A stretch of 64,000 nt of DNA from CAWJNF01 sp963844235 (GTDB taxonomy: Bacteria > Actinomycetota > Thermoleophilia > Gaiellales > Gaiellaceae): the NCBI GenBank assembly GCA_963844235.1, contig CAWJNF010000004.1:62001-126000 (forward strand), read 5' to 3'. Below, one piece after another: positions 24,175 through 32,752 of the stretch. The notes beneath the pieces are model-generated. The model made no database searches. It was not told the DNA's origin and worked only from the letters and a program-made list of their open reading frames with translations. Every line of letters begins with the position of its first letter. The first letter of the stretch is position 1. The position numbers were made by a program, and so were the translations under genes.

Positions 24175-25437
24175 TCAGCCGAGCTCCTTCTCGACGTACG
24201 CCGCAAGCGTAGCACAGAGCTGGGCCGCATCCGTCTCCCGCTCGGCTTCGGCAAGCACCCGAACCACCGGCTCTGTTCCCGATGGCCTGACCATTACCCG
24301 GCCCGCGCCGGCGAGACCTGCGTTGACCTCGTCCACACGCGCGAGGAGCTCCGGGCTCAGGGTCTTCGTGCGGACCCGCACATTTGCTTTCGCCTGCGGG
24401 AAATGTGGCATCTCACCGGCCGCGTCGGCGAGCGACCGCCCGCTCGCAGCAAGGATTCCGCACAACAGGAGGGCGGCCGCGAGCCCGTCCCCGGAAGTGT
24501 GGCCGTCGAGCACGATCACGTGTCCGGACTGCTCCCCTCCGAGCAGGCCCCCTTCCCGACGCAGGGCCTCGAGCACGTAGCGATCGCCGACCTCGGTCGT
24601 GATCACGCGGATGCCCCGCTCCTCCATCAGCCGGTGGAAGCCGGCGTTCGTCATCTGCGTGACGGCGACGAGATCGACGCCCAGGTGCAGCGCGAGCACG
24701 GCGAGGATCTGGTCACCGTCCACCTCCTGACCTGCGGCGTCGACCGCGAGCACCCGGTCGCCGTCGCCGTCGAAGGCGAGCCCGAGGTCGGCACCGTCCT
24801 CGCGGACGACGCGAGAGACGAGCGAGAGGTCGGTCGCCCCACAGCCGTCGTTGATCGCGCCCTCGGGGGACGCCCCGATCGCGGTAACCTCGGCTCCGAG
24901 GCGCTCGAAGGCGGCGGGCGCGACCTTGTACATGGCTCCGTTGGCGCAGTCCAGCACGACGCGCAGACCACCGAGCGGCCGCCCGAAGCGCTCGCACACG
25001 AGGTCGACATAGCGATCGTCCAGGCCCTCCACGCTCCTGATCGCTCCGGGCTCGGCGTGCGCGGGCGCGTCGAGAAGGGCCTCGATCGCCTCCTCGTCGC
25101 TGTCGGTGAGCTTCCCGAAGGAGCTGAAGAGCTTGACGCCGTTGTATTCGGCGGGGTTGTGGGAGGCGGAGACCACGGCGCCGGCGTCCTCGGCGAGGAT
25201 GGCGACGGCGGGAGTCGGCAGGACGCCGGCCACCTCGACATCGGAGCCCCCGGAGGCAAGGCCGGCGGCGAGCGCCGCCTCGAGCGCAGGGCCGGAGGGG
25301 CGGGTGTCGCGGCCTACGAGCACGCTCGCTCCACCGCTCCAGAGCGCGAACGCACGGCCCAGCCGCGCGACGAGCTCCGCCGTGAGATCCTCGCCCACGA
25401 CGCCGCGGACCCCGTCAGTCCCGAAGTAGCGTCTCAC
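24175..25437 (-). CDS. glmM: Phosphoglucosamine mutase
   Basis: Converts glucosamine-6-phosphate to glucosamine-1-phosphate for UDP-GlcNAc synthesis. About 420 residues, slightly shorter than typical. Seen: N-terminus RRYFGTDGVRG, the phosphoserine loop VVSASHNPAEYNGVKLF, the metal loop DGDGDR, the sugar loop GGEQSGH, and the C-terminal phosphate-binding VRPSGTEPVVRV. GTG 25437 gives the conserved family N-terminus; ATG 25464, nine codons upstream, is the alternative, and neither has a clear ribosome site. Downstream of rplM-rpsI and upstream of glmS, a common actinobacterial order. Confidence 0.95.
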   Translation of the reverse strand: MRRYFGTDGVRGVVGEDLTAELVARLGRAFALWSGGASVLVGRDTRPSGPALEAALAAGLASGGSDVEVAGVLPTPAVAILAEDAGAVVSASHNPAEYNGVKLFSSFGKLTDSDEEAIEALLDAPAHAEPGAIRSVEGLDDRYVDLVCERFGRPLGGLRVVLDCANGAMYKVAPAAFERLGAEVTAIGASPEGAINDGCGATDLSLVSRVVREDGADLGLAFDGDGDRVLAVDAAGQEVDGDQILAVLALHLGVDLVAVTQMTNAGFHRLMEERGIRVITTEVGDRYVLEALRREGGLLGGEQSGHVIVLDGHTSGDGLAAALLLCGILAASGRSLADAAGEMPHFPQAKANVRVRTKTLSPELLARVDEVNAGLAGAGRVMVRPSGTEPVVRVLAEAERETDAAQLCATLAAYVEKELG

Positions 25438-25482
25438 GGCGCGGAACGGTAGCGGTGCCGGCATTGTGCGGGAGCGAGGAAC

Positions 25483-25507
25483 GGGCCGGATGGGATCCGG
25501 CCCTTAC
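25483..25507. repeat. REP element
   Basis: Arms GGGCCGGAT and ATCCGGCCC around GGG, followed by CTTAC where other copies have CCTAC (GTAAG foot on the minus strand, a variant of GTAG). Located in the rpsI-glmM spacer, on the 3' side of rpsI. Confidence 0.8.
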
Positions 25508-25574
25508 ACCTGCGAAACTCCGCCGCGCTGACGCGCGGCGGTTTCGTGAGTTCTCGAAACGCGAGGCCTTCGGC

Positions 25575-25970
25575 CTAGCGCTTCGAGAACTGCGGCCGCT
25601 TGCGGGCCTTCTTCAGCCCCGCCTTCTTGCGTTCGACCTGGCGCGCGTCGCGGCTGAGGAAGCCCTCGCGCTTGAGCGCAACCCGGAGGTTCGGATCGGC
25701 CTCCACAAGCGCCCGGGCGATCCCGTGACGAAGCGCACCGGCCTGGCCGGCGATGCCGCCCCCGTGCAGCCTGGCGCGCAGATCGAACCGTCCCTCGAGC
25801 TCGGCGACGCGAAGTGGCGCGAGCGCGACGGTGCGTAGCGACTCCCGCGGGAAGTACTCCTCGAGCGACCGGCCGTTCACCCACGTGGCGCCGTCGCCGG
25901 GTCGCAGGATCACGCGGGCAACCGACGTCTTGCGCTTGCCGGTGCCCTGGTACTGGGCGAGCTGGCTCAC
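25575..25970 (-). CDS. rpsI: Small ribosomal subunit protein S9
   Basis: 30S subunit protein whose C-terminal tail reaches the P-site tRNA. 131 residues. Seen: YQGTGKRKTSVARVIL at the N-terminus, VNGRSLEEYF, LHGGGIAGQAGALRHGIARA, and the basic C-terminus KKARKRPQFSKR with the invariant final arginine. GTG 25970 overlaps the rplM stop as GTGA, giving tight coupling in the classical rplM-rpsI pair. Confidence 0.97.
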   Translation of the reverse strand: MSQLAQYQGTGKRKTSVARVILRPGDGATWVNGRSLEEYFPRESLRTVALAPLRVAELEGRFDLRARLHGGGIAGQAGALRHGIARALVEADPNLRVALKREGFLSRDARQVERKKAGLKKARKRPQFSKR

Positions 25971-26419
25971 TCTGTCTTGCTCCTCCGAGTCGCGCTCGGC
26001 AGCTGCTCCGGCTGCTGAGCCTGATGGGGATGGTCGGGCCCGGCATAGATCTTGAGCTTGCCGATCTGGGCCCGGCCGAGCTTGTTGCGGGGCAGCATGC
26101 CCTTGACCGCGGCGCGGATGACCTCTGTGGGCCGTCGCTCGAGCTGCTCCGCCAGCGTGCGCGACCGCAGGCCCCCCGGGTAGCCGGAGTGGCGGTAGTA
26201 GCGCTTCTGCTCGAGCTTCTTGCCGGTGACCACGACCTTCTCGGCGTTGACGACGACGACGAAGTCGCCCGTGTCGACGTGCGGCGTGAACGTCGGCTTC
26301 CCCTTGCCTCGCAAGAGGTCTGCGATGCGCGTGGACAGACGTCCGAGCGTCTCGCCCTCGGCATCGACGAGATACCAGCGGCGCTCGACTTCGTGCGGCT
26401 TCGCGTTCCAGGTTTTCAT
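25967..26419 (-). CDS. rplM: Large ribosomal subunit protein L13
   Basis: Early-assembly 50S protein, 150 residues. Seen: WYLVDAEGETLGRLSTRIAD, DFVVVVNAEKVVVTGKK, YYRHSGYPGGLRS, and VKGMLPRNKLGRAQIGKLKI, all standard L13 blocks. ATG 26419 overlaps the glycosylase stop as ATGA, so the ribosomal pair is translated behind a DNA-repair gene, an uncommon arrangement. The C-terminal tail (about 15 residues beyond the core) is specific to this lineage. Confidence 0.97.
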   Translation of the reverse strand: MKTWNAKPHEVERRWYLVDAEGETLGRLSTRIADLLRGKGKPTFTPHVDTGDFVVVVNAEKVVVTGKKLEQKRYYRHSGYPGGLRSRTLAEQLERRPTEVIRAAVKGMLPRNKLGRAQIGKLKIYAGPDHPHQAQQPEQLPSATRRSKTE

Positions 26420-27003
26420 GGGTGCACAGAAAAGCGGCGGACAACACGCCCGCCAGTCGCGGAGTGTAGCAAGCGCACGCGGGACGCCAGGCCGGCGGCA
26501 AAGCCCTCGGCACCGCCGTGGGAGGGGTGGCGGATCCAGGGCAGGTCGAGCGCCTCCCCTGCGATCCGGCCGACAGCGACCACCTCACGACCGGCGGCGA
26601 GAACGTCGACGAAGCAACGGCCGGCCTCGCACTCCGCGCGGGTGGGCCTGCGATTCGAGCGGTGATCGCCCGGCCGATGCGGATGCGCCGGCACCGCGTT
26701 CCAGAGCAGGACGGCCTCGGTGAGCCCGAGCCGCTCGAGGACGCCGTGTACGATCGTCGCAGTGGCCTCGGCAGGGCCCATACCGGATAGCTGGCGCTCG
26801 GACGTGAACGGGATCCCCGAAACGCGCGCGCCCCGGTAGCCGGGAGCCTCGCCGACCAGCAGGAGGCCGGCGTCCGCCCGGACCTCGAGGTATGCGGCAA
26901 GCCGCGCTCGGCGCCGCGCTGCACCGCGCCCATGACGGTAGAAGTTGAAGGCGTCGCCGAAGCGCGCTCGGGCAACGGCCTCGACGAAGGTGTCCGGCGT
27001 CAC
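26416..27003 (-). CDS. Uracil-DNA glycosylase superfamily protein
   Basis: A 195-residue member of the UDG fold. Motif A region: LLLVGEAPGYRGARVSGIPF, where GEAPG binds the backbone and the following loop contacts uracil. Motif B region: IRHPSHGG, with the intercalation-loop histidine. It lacks the four iron-sulfur cysteines of families 4 and 5 and the GQDPYH of family 1, so it is a divergent single-domain member; activity on uracil is inferred. GTG 27003 is preferred because the longer frame covers a 20-bp palindrome (27017-27036). Overlaps rplM by 4 bp. Confidence 0.75.
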   Translation of the reverse strand: MTPDTFVEAVARARFGDAFNFYRHGRGAARRRARLAAYLEVRADAGLLLVGEAPGYRGARVSGIPFTSERQLSGMGPAEATATIVHGVLERLGLTEAVLLWNAVPAHPHRPGDHRSNRRPTRAECEAGRCFVDVLAAGREVVAVGRIAGEALDLPWIRHPSHGGAEGFAAGLASRVRLLHSATGGRVVRRFSVHP

Positions 27004-27016
27004 CGCCGCGTACGCT

Positions 27017-27036
27017 AGCGGTCGTGAACGACCGCT
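27017..27036. promoter_or_regulatory. Perfect 20-bp palindrome (operator-like)
   Basis: AGCGGTCGTGAACGACCGCT, with two perfect 9-bp arms around a GA centre. It lies in the 74-bp divergent spacer between the UDG-like gene start (27003) and the PH-domain gene start (27078). Two more dyads follow directly: CGCCA with TGGCG (27040-27054), and the CCTTTCGCGAAGG region beside the Shine-Dalgarno sequence. Dimeric-repressor site or transcribed hairpin; the partner is unknown. Confidence 0.55.
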
Positions 27037-27077
27037 AAACGCCAAACGGTGGCGTCCTTTCGCGAAGGAGGAATCCC

Positions 27078-27503
27078 GTGGCGCGCTACGAGCTACAAGA
27101 CGGCGAGCAGGAGATCATGAGCGTCCACCCTTCGACGACGAAGCTCGTCCTGCTGCTCGTGTGCACGCTGTTTCTGTACTTGCCGTGGTTCATCGTCCGG
27201 CTCGTCCAGAACCGCCACACCACCTGGGTCGTCACCAATCGCCGCCTGATCAGCATGAGCGGTGTCTTCAACCAGACGACGATCGCGACCGGGCTCGAGC
27301 GCATCCAGGACGTGCACTTCATGCGCTCGTTCTGGGATCGCATCATCGGAACGGGCTCGCTCGAGGTGGACACCGCCTCCGAGCACGGCCCCGTTCACAT
27401 CGGCTTTCTCCGCCACGACGAGGAGTTCCGCGAAGCGCTGACGCACGCGATCGAGGCGCGCCAACGGGAGCTGCGCGAACGGACGGCACAGGGCGGTCTC
27501 TAG
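27078..27503 (+). CDS. Membrane-anchored bacterial PH domain (bPH2) protein
   Basis: A 141-residue protein: residues 20-42 form one membrane-spanning hairpin or helix (LVLLLVCTLFLYLPWFIVRL) and the rest is a YdbS/bPH2-type pleckstrin-like domain, with TTWVVTNRRLISMSGVF and IQDVHFMRSFWDRIIGTGSL as the hallmark strands. Function of such proteins is mostly unknown. GTG 27078 has a perfect AAGGAGG 6 nt upstream, the strongest ribosome site I saw in this window, which suggests good expression. Its stop is followed directly by a 12-bp hairpin. Confidence 0.85.
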   Translation: MARYELQDGEQEIMSVHPSTTKLVLLLVCTLFLYLPWFIVRLVQNRHTTWVVTNRRLISMSGVFNQTTIATGLERIQDVHFMRSFWDRIIGTGSLEVDTASEHGPVHIGFLRHDEEFREALTHAIEARQRELRERTAQGGL

Positions 27504-27530
27504 CGTGGGGGAACCCATGGTTCCCCCACG
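27504..27530. terminator. Strong hairpin after the PH-domain gene
   Basis: Perfect 12-bp stem: CGTGGGGGAACC (27504-27515) pairs with GGTTCCCCCACG (27519-27530) around CAT, beginning at the base after the TAG stop. There is no U-tract, so it is either a non-canonical terminator or an mRNA-stabilising end. Confidence 0.65.
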
Positions 27531-27575
27531 GACCCCCTCCTTAACTGTTCACGCGTTGCTCGCGATGAGACGTCA

Positions 27576-27693
27576 CCGGGCAGAGCCCGGCGACGCCGAC
27601 CCGACCGGACTCCGCCGGCGAGAGCCGGCGAACGGACGGCGCCCTGTGAGCGCGCTGGCACAGGGCGGCTTGTAGGAGCGGGGCTTGCCCCGC
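27576..27693. repeat. Cluster of four perfect hairpins before the MFS gene
   Basis: Four perfect stems in 118 bp: CCGGGC/GCCCGG around AGA (27576-27590); GCCGGC/GCCGGC around a GAGA tetraloop (27614-27629); CGCCCTGTG/CACAGGGCG around 10 nt (27640-27667); and GCGGGGC/GCCCCGC around TT (27678-27693). The last is preceded by GTAG (27672-27675) and so is a REP-type unit; it contains the TTG start codon of the MFS gene in its loop and arm. Confidence 0.7.
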
Positions 27694-28857
27694 CTCTCGA
27701 GCTCGCGCCACGCAACGCTGCCGCTGTACGCGGGCGGGTTCCTCGGCCCCTTCGGCGGGGGGATGCTCGTCGCGCTCATCCCGGACGTCGCCGAAGGCCT
27801 CGGCACCAGCGACGGCCTCGTCGCCGCTGCGATCACCGTCTACATGGTGCCGTTCGCGGCGCTCCAGCTGGTCTCCGGCACGATCGGCGAGCGCCTCGGC
27901 GGCGGCCGCGTCGTACGGACCGGCTACGTCGCCTTCGCCGGCGCCGCGGCGCTCTGCGCAGCCGCACCTGAAATCTGGACGTTCATGGCAGGCCGTGCCC
28001 TGATGGGGGCGGCGAACGCCTTCCTCAGCCCGATTCTCCTGGCCGCGCTCGCGGGGGCAGTGCCGTCGGCCGCCCTGGGACGGGCTGTGGGCACGTTCGC
28101 GGCCGTCCAGGTCGCGGGTCTCAGCCTCGCCCCTATCCTCGGCGGTGCGCTCGGCGAGGCAAGCTGGCGTCTTGCCTTCGCCCTCGCGGCGGCAGCTGCG
28201 ATCGTGCTCGCAATCCCCCGGCCCATGTTCGCCACCACGAGCGTCGGGGACACTCGGCCGACGTTCCGAGCGCTGCTCAACCGCTGGATGGGGCTAATCG
28301 CCGCCACGGCCACGGCCGCGTACCTCGGCTTCACCGCGATCGGCTTCGTGGTCGCCCTCGTCGTCGCGCGGGAGTTCGGCCTCAGCTCGTGGACGACCGG
28401 GCTCGTCGTGGCCGCCTACGGTGCGGGCGGAATCGTCTTCGGGCGCTACGCGGGCACGGTCGCGGACCGGATCGGTCGGCCCTGGACGGCGCTCCTCGGC
28501 ACGCTCGCCTCCGCGGCAGGGGTGCTCGGCCTGGCGTTCGCGCCGGATGCCTGGTCGCTGGCCCTGGTCTACTTCGCGGTCGGCTGTGCCTCCGCGTTCG
28601 TGTGGGCCGGCCTGAACACGATCGTCGTCGAGAGCTTCCCGGAGAACCGGGCCGGCGCGGTATCCGCCTACAGCGCCTTCAAGTTCGGCGGCGTTGCCAT
28701 CGCGCCGCTCGTCTACGTGCCGATCCTCGACGTCGACACCCGCCTGCCGTTCCTCGTGGCGACCGGCTTCTCGGCGCTGACGGCGATTCTCGTCCTGCCC
28801 TGGTTCCGGCGCTACCGCGTCAGCGCAAGGCCGGCAGCGCCTGGCGTAGTCCCCTGA
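27685..28857 (+). CDS. Major facilitator superfamily transporter
   Basis: A 390-residue MFS permease with about 12 hydrophobic segments. Seen: the loop 2-3 region RLGGGRVVRTGYVAFAGAA, GRALMGAANAFLSPILL, and a second-half repeat with YAGTVADRIGRPWTALLG. Resembles sugar-efflux or drug-efflux (DHA1) members; substrate unknown. TTG 27685 is chosen as the first in-frame start, with GGAG about 7 nt upstream, but it lies inside a REP-type hairpin, so a later start is possible. The 3' end overlaps the convergent aminotransferase gene by 38 bp. Confidence 0.85.
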   Translation: MPRLSSSRHATLPLYAGGFLGPFGGGMLVALIPDVAEGLGTSDGLVAAAITVYMVPFAALQLVSGTIGERLGGGRVVRTGYVAFAGAAALCAAAPEIWTFMAGRALMGAANAFLSPILLAALAGAVPSAALGRAVGTFAAVQVAGLSLAPILGGALGEASWRLAFALAAAAAIVLAIPRPMFATTSVGDTRPTFRALLNRWMGLIAATATAAYLGFTAIGFVVALVVAREFGLSSWTTGLVVAAYGAGGIVFGRYAGTVADRIGRPWTALLGTLASAAGVLGLAFAPDAWSLALVYFAVGCASAFVWAGLNTIVVESFPENRAGAVSAYSAFKFGGVAIAPLVYVPILDVDTRLPFLVATGFSALTAILVLPWFRRYRVSARPAAPGVVP

Positions 28858-29995
28858 CCGCTTGGCGGATCCGAGCCTCGTTCTCGACGAGCGCGAAGCG
28901 CACGTATCCCTCCCCGCCGGGACCGAAGCCGATGCCCGGGCTGACCGCCACCCTCGCTTCCTTCGTCAGCTTCACCGCGAAGTCGAGCGAGCCGAGCTCG
29001 CGGTAGGCCTCGGGGATCGGGGCCCAGACGAACATCGTCCCCCGGGGCCTGGGGAACTCCCAACCGATCCTGGCGAGGCCGTCGCAGAGCGCGTCGCGCC
29101 GCGAGCGGTAGACGGCGTTCACCTCCTCGGGGTAGCCCGGCGCCTCGTTCATGGCGACGATCGACGCGATCTGGATCGGCTGGAAGGTGCCGTAGTCGAG
29201 GTAGGACTTGAGCCGGGCGAGCGCCTGCACGACGTCGGCGCGCCCGACGAGGAACCCGACGCGCCAGCCCGCCATCGAGAACGACTTCGTCAGCGTGTAG
29301 AGCTCGACGGCGACCTCCTTCGCGCCCTCGGCCTGGAGGATCGATGGTGGCCGGTACCCGTCGAAGCCGAGGTCCGCGTAGGCGAAGTCGTGAACGATGA
29401 GCACTTCGCGAGCGCGCGCGAAGTCGACGGCGCGCTGCATGAACTCGAGGTCGACGGTCGCTGTCGTCGGGTTGTGCGGGAAGGACAGGATGATCACCCG
29501 CGGCCGGGGCCAGGAGCGCTCGAACGCCTCGACCAGGTTGCCGAAGAGATCCTCCCCGGGGCCCATCGCGACGCGGTTCACCTCCGCGCCGGCGAGGACG
29601 GGCGCGTAGATGTGGATCGGGTAGCTCGGGCTCGGCACCACGGCCGAGTCGCCCGGCTGCAGCAGCACCCACATGAGGTGCGAGAGCCCCTCCTTGGCGC
29701 CGATGGTCGTGATCGCCTCCGTCTCCGGGTCGAGCTCGACCGAGAAGCGGCGGCGGTAGAGGTCGCAAATCGCCGCCCGAAGCTTCGGGATGCCGCGGCT
29801 GGCCGAGTAACGGTGGTTCCGCTCCTTCCCGGCCGCCTCCTGGAGCTTCGCGACCGCGACCTCGGGGGACGGGATGTCGGGGTTGCCGAAGCCGAGGTCG
29901 ATGACGTCCTCGCCCGCACGCCGCAGGTCGAGCTTGAGCTTGTCCGTGACCACGAAGACGTACGGCGGCAACGCGCCGATGCGGCGGAACTCCAT
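28820..29995 (-). CDS. Class I/II PLP aminotransferase, AlaC-like
   Basis: A 391-residue fold-type I aminotransferase. Seen: IDLGFGNPDIPSP, NHRYSASRGIPKLRAAICD, SFPHNPTT, DFAYADLGFDG, and the PLP lysine in TLTKSFSMAGWRVGF. The RYSASRGIPKLR block is close to AlaC-type glutamate-pyruvate aminotransferases, so alanine synthesis is the best guess; LL-diaminopimelate aminotransferase is a related alternative. ATG 29995. A 289-bp spacer without a clear gene lies upstream. Confidence 0.88.
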   Translation of the reverse strand: MEFRRIGALPPYVFVVTDKLKLDLRRAGEDVIDLGFGNPDIPSPEVAVAKLQEAAGKERNHRYSASRGIPKLRAAICDLYRRRFSVELDPETEAITTIGAKEGLSHLMWVLLQPGDSAVVPSPSYPIHIYAPVLAGAEVNRVAMGPGEDLFGNLVEAFERSWPRPRVIILSFPHNPTTATVDLEFMQRAVDFARAREVLIVHDFAYADLGFDGYRPPSILQAEGAKEVAVELYTLTKSFSMAGWRVGFLVGRADVVQALARLKSYLDYGTFQPIQIASIVAMNEAPGYPEEVNAVYRSRRDALCDGLARIGWEFPRPRGTMFVWAPIPEAYRELGSLDFAVKLTKEARVAVSPGIGFGPGGEGYVRFALVENEARIRQAVRGLRQALPALR

Positions 29996-30284
29996 CCGAA
30001 AACCCTAGATGACGCGTCAGTCGGGCCCGGGCGGCGGATCAGTGAAGCCGAGAAACGTCGCGTTCGCGTTCGCGACGCGTAAGTCCCGCTCGCAGCCGTC
30101 GAACGATCGTGCCCGGCTGACATGGAGGCTCGCGTACGGTGGCGCAGCCGAAGCCGCACCACCCGCTCACAGACGTCCATGACCTCCCGGACCACGTCCT
30201 GGTCGGCTTCGCGACCGACTCGCTGAAGATCGACGCGCAGGTCTTCGAGCTGAGCAACGAGGCACACTCGTCGAACGCGGGCGT
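29996..30284. other. 289-bp spacer without a convincing gene
   Basis: A minus-strand frame opening at GTG 30267 reads VAQLEDLRVDLQRV and DVVREVMDVCERVVRL, which looks like a short amphipathic coiled coil, but it has no ribosome site, lies just downstream of the methyltransferase stop, and runs on into out-of-frame aminotransferase sequence. Plus-strand ORF 30139-30456 overlaps the methyltransferase antisense. Neither is called as a gene. Could be a remnant. Confidence 0.35.
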
Positions 30285-31124
30285 TCAGCTCGCGATCGCG
30301 CAGAGAGCGACGCCGGGGAGCTCAAACCCTCCGTCGGTAGCGAAGAGCTCGAACGCCTCCCCGAGCCGTGTCCTGAGCACCTCCCGCTCGCCCTCGGGAA
30401 GCCCGCGGACGACCATGGCGAACGGGCCCGCTACGTCGATGACCCACCTCTCGTAGTCGTCGAGGTTACGGAAGGTGAAGCTGACCGGCACCTCTTCGGT
30501 GCGCACCGAGCTGAAGCCGGCGCCATCGAGCAGCGCGCTCGTGCGCTGCTCGCTCGCCATGCTGAAGACCCCGGGTGCCTCGGGCTCCGGAGACGGCATG
30601 TGCCCGCGCTCGATCAGGATCATGCCGCCGATCGAGGCCCAGGGGTTCTGCTCGGGCGCACCCCACACCGAGAGCCCCACCCGGCCGCCGGGGCGCAGCA
30701 CGCGGCGCGTCTCGGCAAGCGCCGCGGCCGGGTCGGCCGCCAGCATGTAGGTGCTCTGGCAGAGCACGCCGTCGACCGAGTCCGAGTCGAGCTCGATCCG
30801 CTCGACGTCGATCACCCGATAGTCGACGTTGCCGAGCTCGAGCTCGGCGCCGCGGCGACGGGCGACCTCGACCATGTCTTCGGAGAAGTCAGTCGAGATC
30901 AGCCGGCCGTACTCACCGACGATCGCCGCCGCCTCGAATCCGGTCTCGCCGATACCAGCGCCGAGCTCGAGCACCGTCTCCCCGGGCTGTGGCCCGAGCT
31001 CCCTGATCAGCCACTCGCGCACCGGGGTCAGGGACTCCGCAAGCTGCGCTTGCCAGCGCTCCCAGCCGAGCGCCATCGCTTCCCAGATCTCGTGGCTGGT
31101 GCGGCGGTAGGCCTCGACGTCCAC
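30285..31124 (-). CDS. SAM-dependent methyltransferase
   Basis: A 279-residue class I methyltransferase. Motif I VLELGAGIGETGFEAA at about residues 50-65, acidic strand end STDFSEDMVEVARRRG, motif II VDGVLCQSTYMLAADP, then RRVLRPGGRVGLSVWG. The C-terminal half (about 180-270) holds the substrate-binding insertion, with EVPVSFTFRNLDDYERWVID. Resembles UbiE/ArsM-like small-molecule methyltransferases; substrate unknown. ATG 31124, 35 bp after guaA on the same strand, so probably co-transcribed with it. Confidence 0.85.
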   Translation of the reverse strand: MDVEAYRRTSHEIWEAMALGWERWQAQLAESLTPVREWLIRELGPQPGETVLELGAGIGETGFEAAAIVGEYGRLISTDFSEDMVEVARRRGAELELGNVDYRVIDVERIELDSDSVDGVLCQSTYMLAADPAAALAETRRVLRPGGRVGLSVWGAPEQNPWASIGGMILIERGHMPSPEPEAPGVFSMASEQRTSALLDGAGFSSVRTEEVPVSFTFRNLDDYERWVIDVAGPFAMVVRGLPEGEREVLRTRLGEAFELFATDGGFELPGVALCAIAS

Positions 31125-31159
31125 CCGGCGATCCTAGTAGGCCGGCAGCTGCGCGACCT

Positions 31160-32752
31160 TCATTCCCACTCGATCGTCGCCGGCGGCTTCGAAGAGATGT
31201 CGAGCGCCACGCGATTGACGTGCGGGATCTCGTTGATGACGCGGCTCGAGATCGTCTCGAGCAGGTCGTAGGGCAGGCGCGCCCAGTCCGCAGTCATCGC
31301 GTCCTCGGACGTGACCGCACGGATGACGATCGGGTAGGCGTAGGTGCGCTCGTCGCCCTGGACGCCGACGGAGCGGATCGCAGGAAGCACGGCGAAGCAC
31401 TGCCACAGCTCGCGGTAGAGACCCGCGCGGCGCACCTCGTCGAGGAGGATCGCATCGGCCTCGCGCAGGATCTCGAGCCGCTCGCGTGTCACCTCGCCGA
31501 TGATCCGGATCGCGAGTCCCGGCCCCGGGAAGGGATGGCGCCAGACCATCGCCTCCGGCAGCCCCAGCTCCTCGCCGACGCGCCGCACCTCGTCCTTGAA
31601 GAGCATCCGCAACGGCTCGACGAGCTCGAAGTCGATCTCCTCCGGGAGACCGCCGACGTTGTGGTGGGACTTGATCTTGGCCGCGATGCCCGCCTGCCCG
31701 CCCGACTCGATCACGTCCGAGTAGAGCGTGCCCTGCACGAGATACTCGAAGCCGCCGAGCTTGCGCGCCTCGTCTTCGAATACCCGGATGAACTCCTCGC
31801 CGATGCGCCTCCGCTTCTCCTCGGGGTCGTCGACCCCGGCCAGGCGCTCGAGGAAGCGATCGGCCGCGTCGACGTGGACGAGCGGTACGCGGAAGTGCTT
31901 GCGAAAGGTCTCGACCACCTGGACGGCCTCGTCCTTGCGTAGAAGCCCGTGATCGACGAAGACACAGGTGAGCTGGTCGCCGACGGCCTTGTGCACGAGC
32001 AGCGCGGCGACCGCAGAGTCGACGCCGCCCGAGAGCGCGCAGAGGACGCTCTCCCGCCCGACCTGCGCGCGAATGCGAGCCGTCTCCTCCTCGATGACCG
32101 CGGCCGGCGTCCACGCGGGCGGCGCGTCCGCGACGTCGTACAGGAAGCGCTTCAGCATCTCCATGCCGTGGGCGGTATGAACGACCTCCGGGTGGAACTG
32201 GACGCCGTAGAGGCCCCGGCGCTCGTCCTCGAAGGCCGCGATCGGCGTCGAGGGCGAGGACGCGACGGTTCGGGCGCCTTCGGGCGCCGCTACGACCGAG
32301 TCGCGGTGGCTCATCCAGACGACCTGGTCGTGCGGCAGGCCGGCGAGCAGGCGGCTCTCGCCGTCGGTCACCTCGAGCTCGGCCCGACCGAACTCGGCTG
32401 CGTCCGTCCGATCGACCCGGCCGCCGAGCTCCCGGGCCATGAGCTGCATGCCGTAGCAGATGCCGAGCACGGGCACGCCCGACTCGAAGAGCGCGGTGTC
32501 GACGCCGGGCGCGTCCGGCGAGTAGACGGAGGCCGGCCCGCCGGAGAGGATGACCGCGCGAGCGTCGCGTCGGGCTACCTCGGCCGCGCCGATCGAAGCC
32601 GGCACCAACTCCGAGTAGACCCTGCACTCGCGCACGCGGCGGGCAATCAGCTGGGCGTACTGGCCGCCCAGGTCGACGACGAGGACGGGGCGTTCCTCGG
32701 GCTCCGGCACCGGCTCCGGCACCGGGAACGCAATGACCGCTCTAGTGCTCAC
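31160..32752 (-). CDS. guaA: GMP synthase (glutamine-hydrolysing)
   Basis: Converts XMP to GMP using glutamine and ATP. 530 residues from GTG 32752. Domains: class I glutaminase (about 22-210) with the nucleophile in GICYGMQL and FHPE; ATP-pyrophosphatase with the P-loop SGGVDSAV; and the C-terminal dimerisation domain ending PPATIEWE. An N-terminal extension of about 20 residues (AFPVPEPVPEPEERP) precedes the core VLVVDLGGQYAQLIARR. The start codon lies inside the terminal arm of the family B repeat, so a start at a later GTG is possible. Next to guaB, the preceding step of the pathway. Confidence 0.95.
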   Translation of the reverse strand: MSTRAVIAFPVPEPVPEPEERPVLVVDLGGQYAQLIARRVRECRVYSELVPASIGAAEVARRDARAVILSGGPASVYSPDAPGVDTALFESGVPVLGICYGMQLMARELGGRVDRTDAAEFGRAELEVTDGESRLLAGLPHDQVVWMSHRDSVVAAPEGARTVASSPSTPIAAFEDERRGLYGVQFHPEVVHTAHGMEMLKRFLYDVADAPPAWTPAAVIEEETARIRAQVGRESVLCALSGGVDSAVAALLVHKAVGDQLTCVFVDHGLLRKDEAVQVVETFRKHFRVPLVHVDAADRFLERLAGVDDPEEKRRRIGEEFIRVFEDEARKLGGFEYLVQGTLYSDVIESGGQAGIAAKIKSHHNVGGLPEEIDFELVEPLRMLFKDEVRRVGEELGLPEAMVWRHPFPGPGLAIRIIGEVTRERLEILREADAILLDEVRRAGLYRELWQCFAVLPAIRSVGVQGDERTYAYPIVIRAVTSEDAMTADWARLPYDLLETISSRVINEIPHVNRVALDISSKPPATIEWE

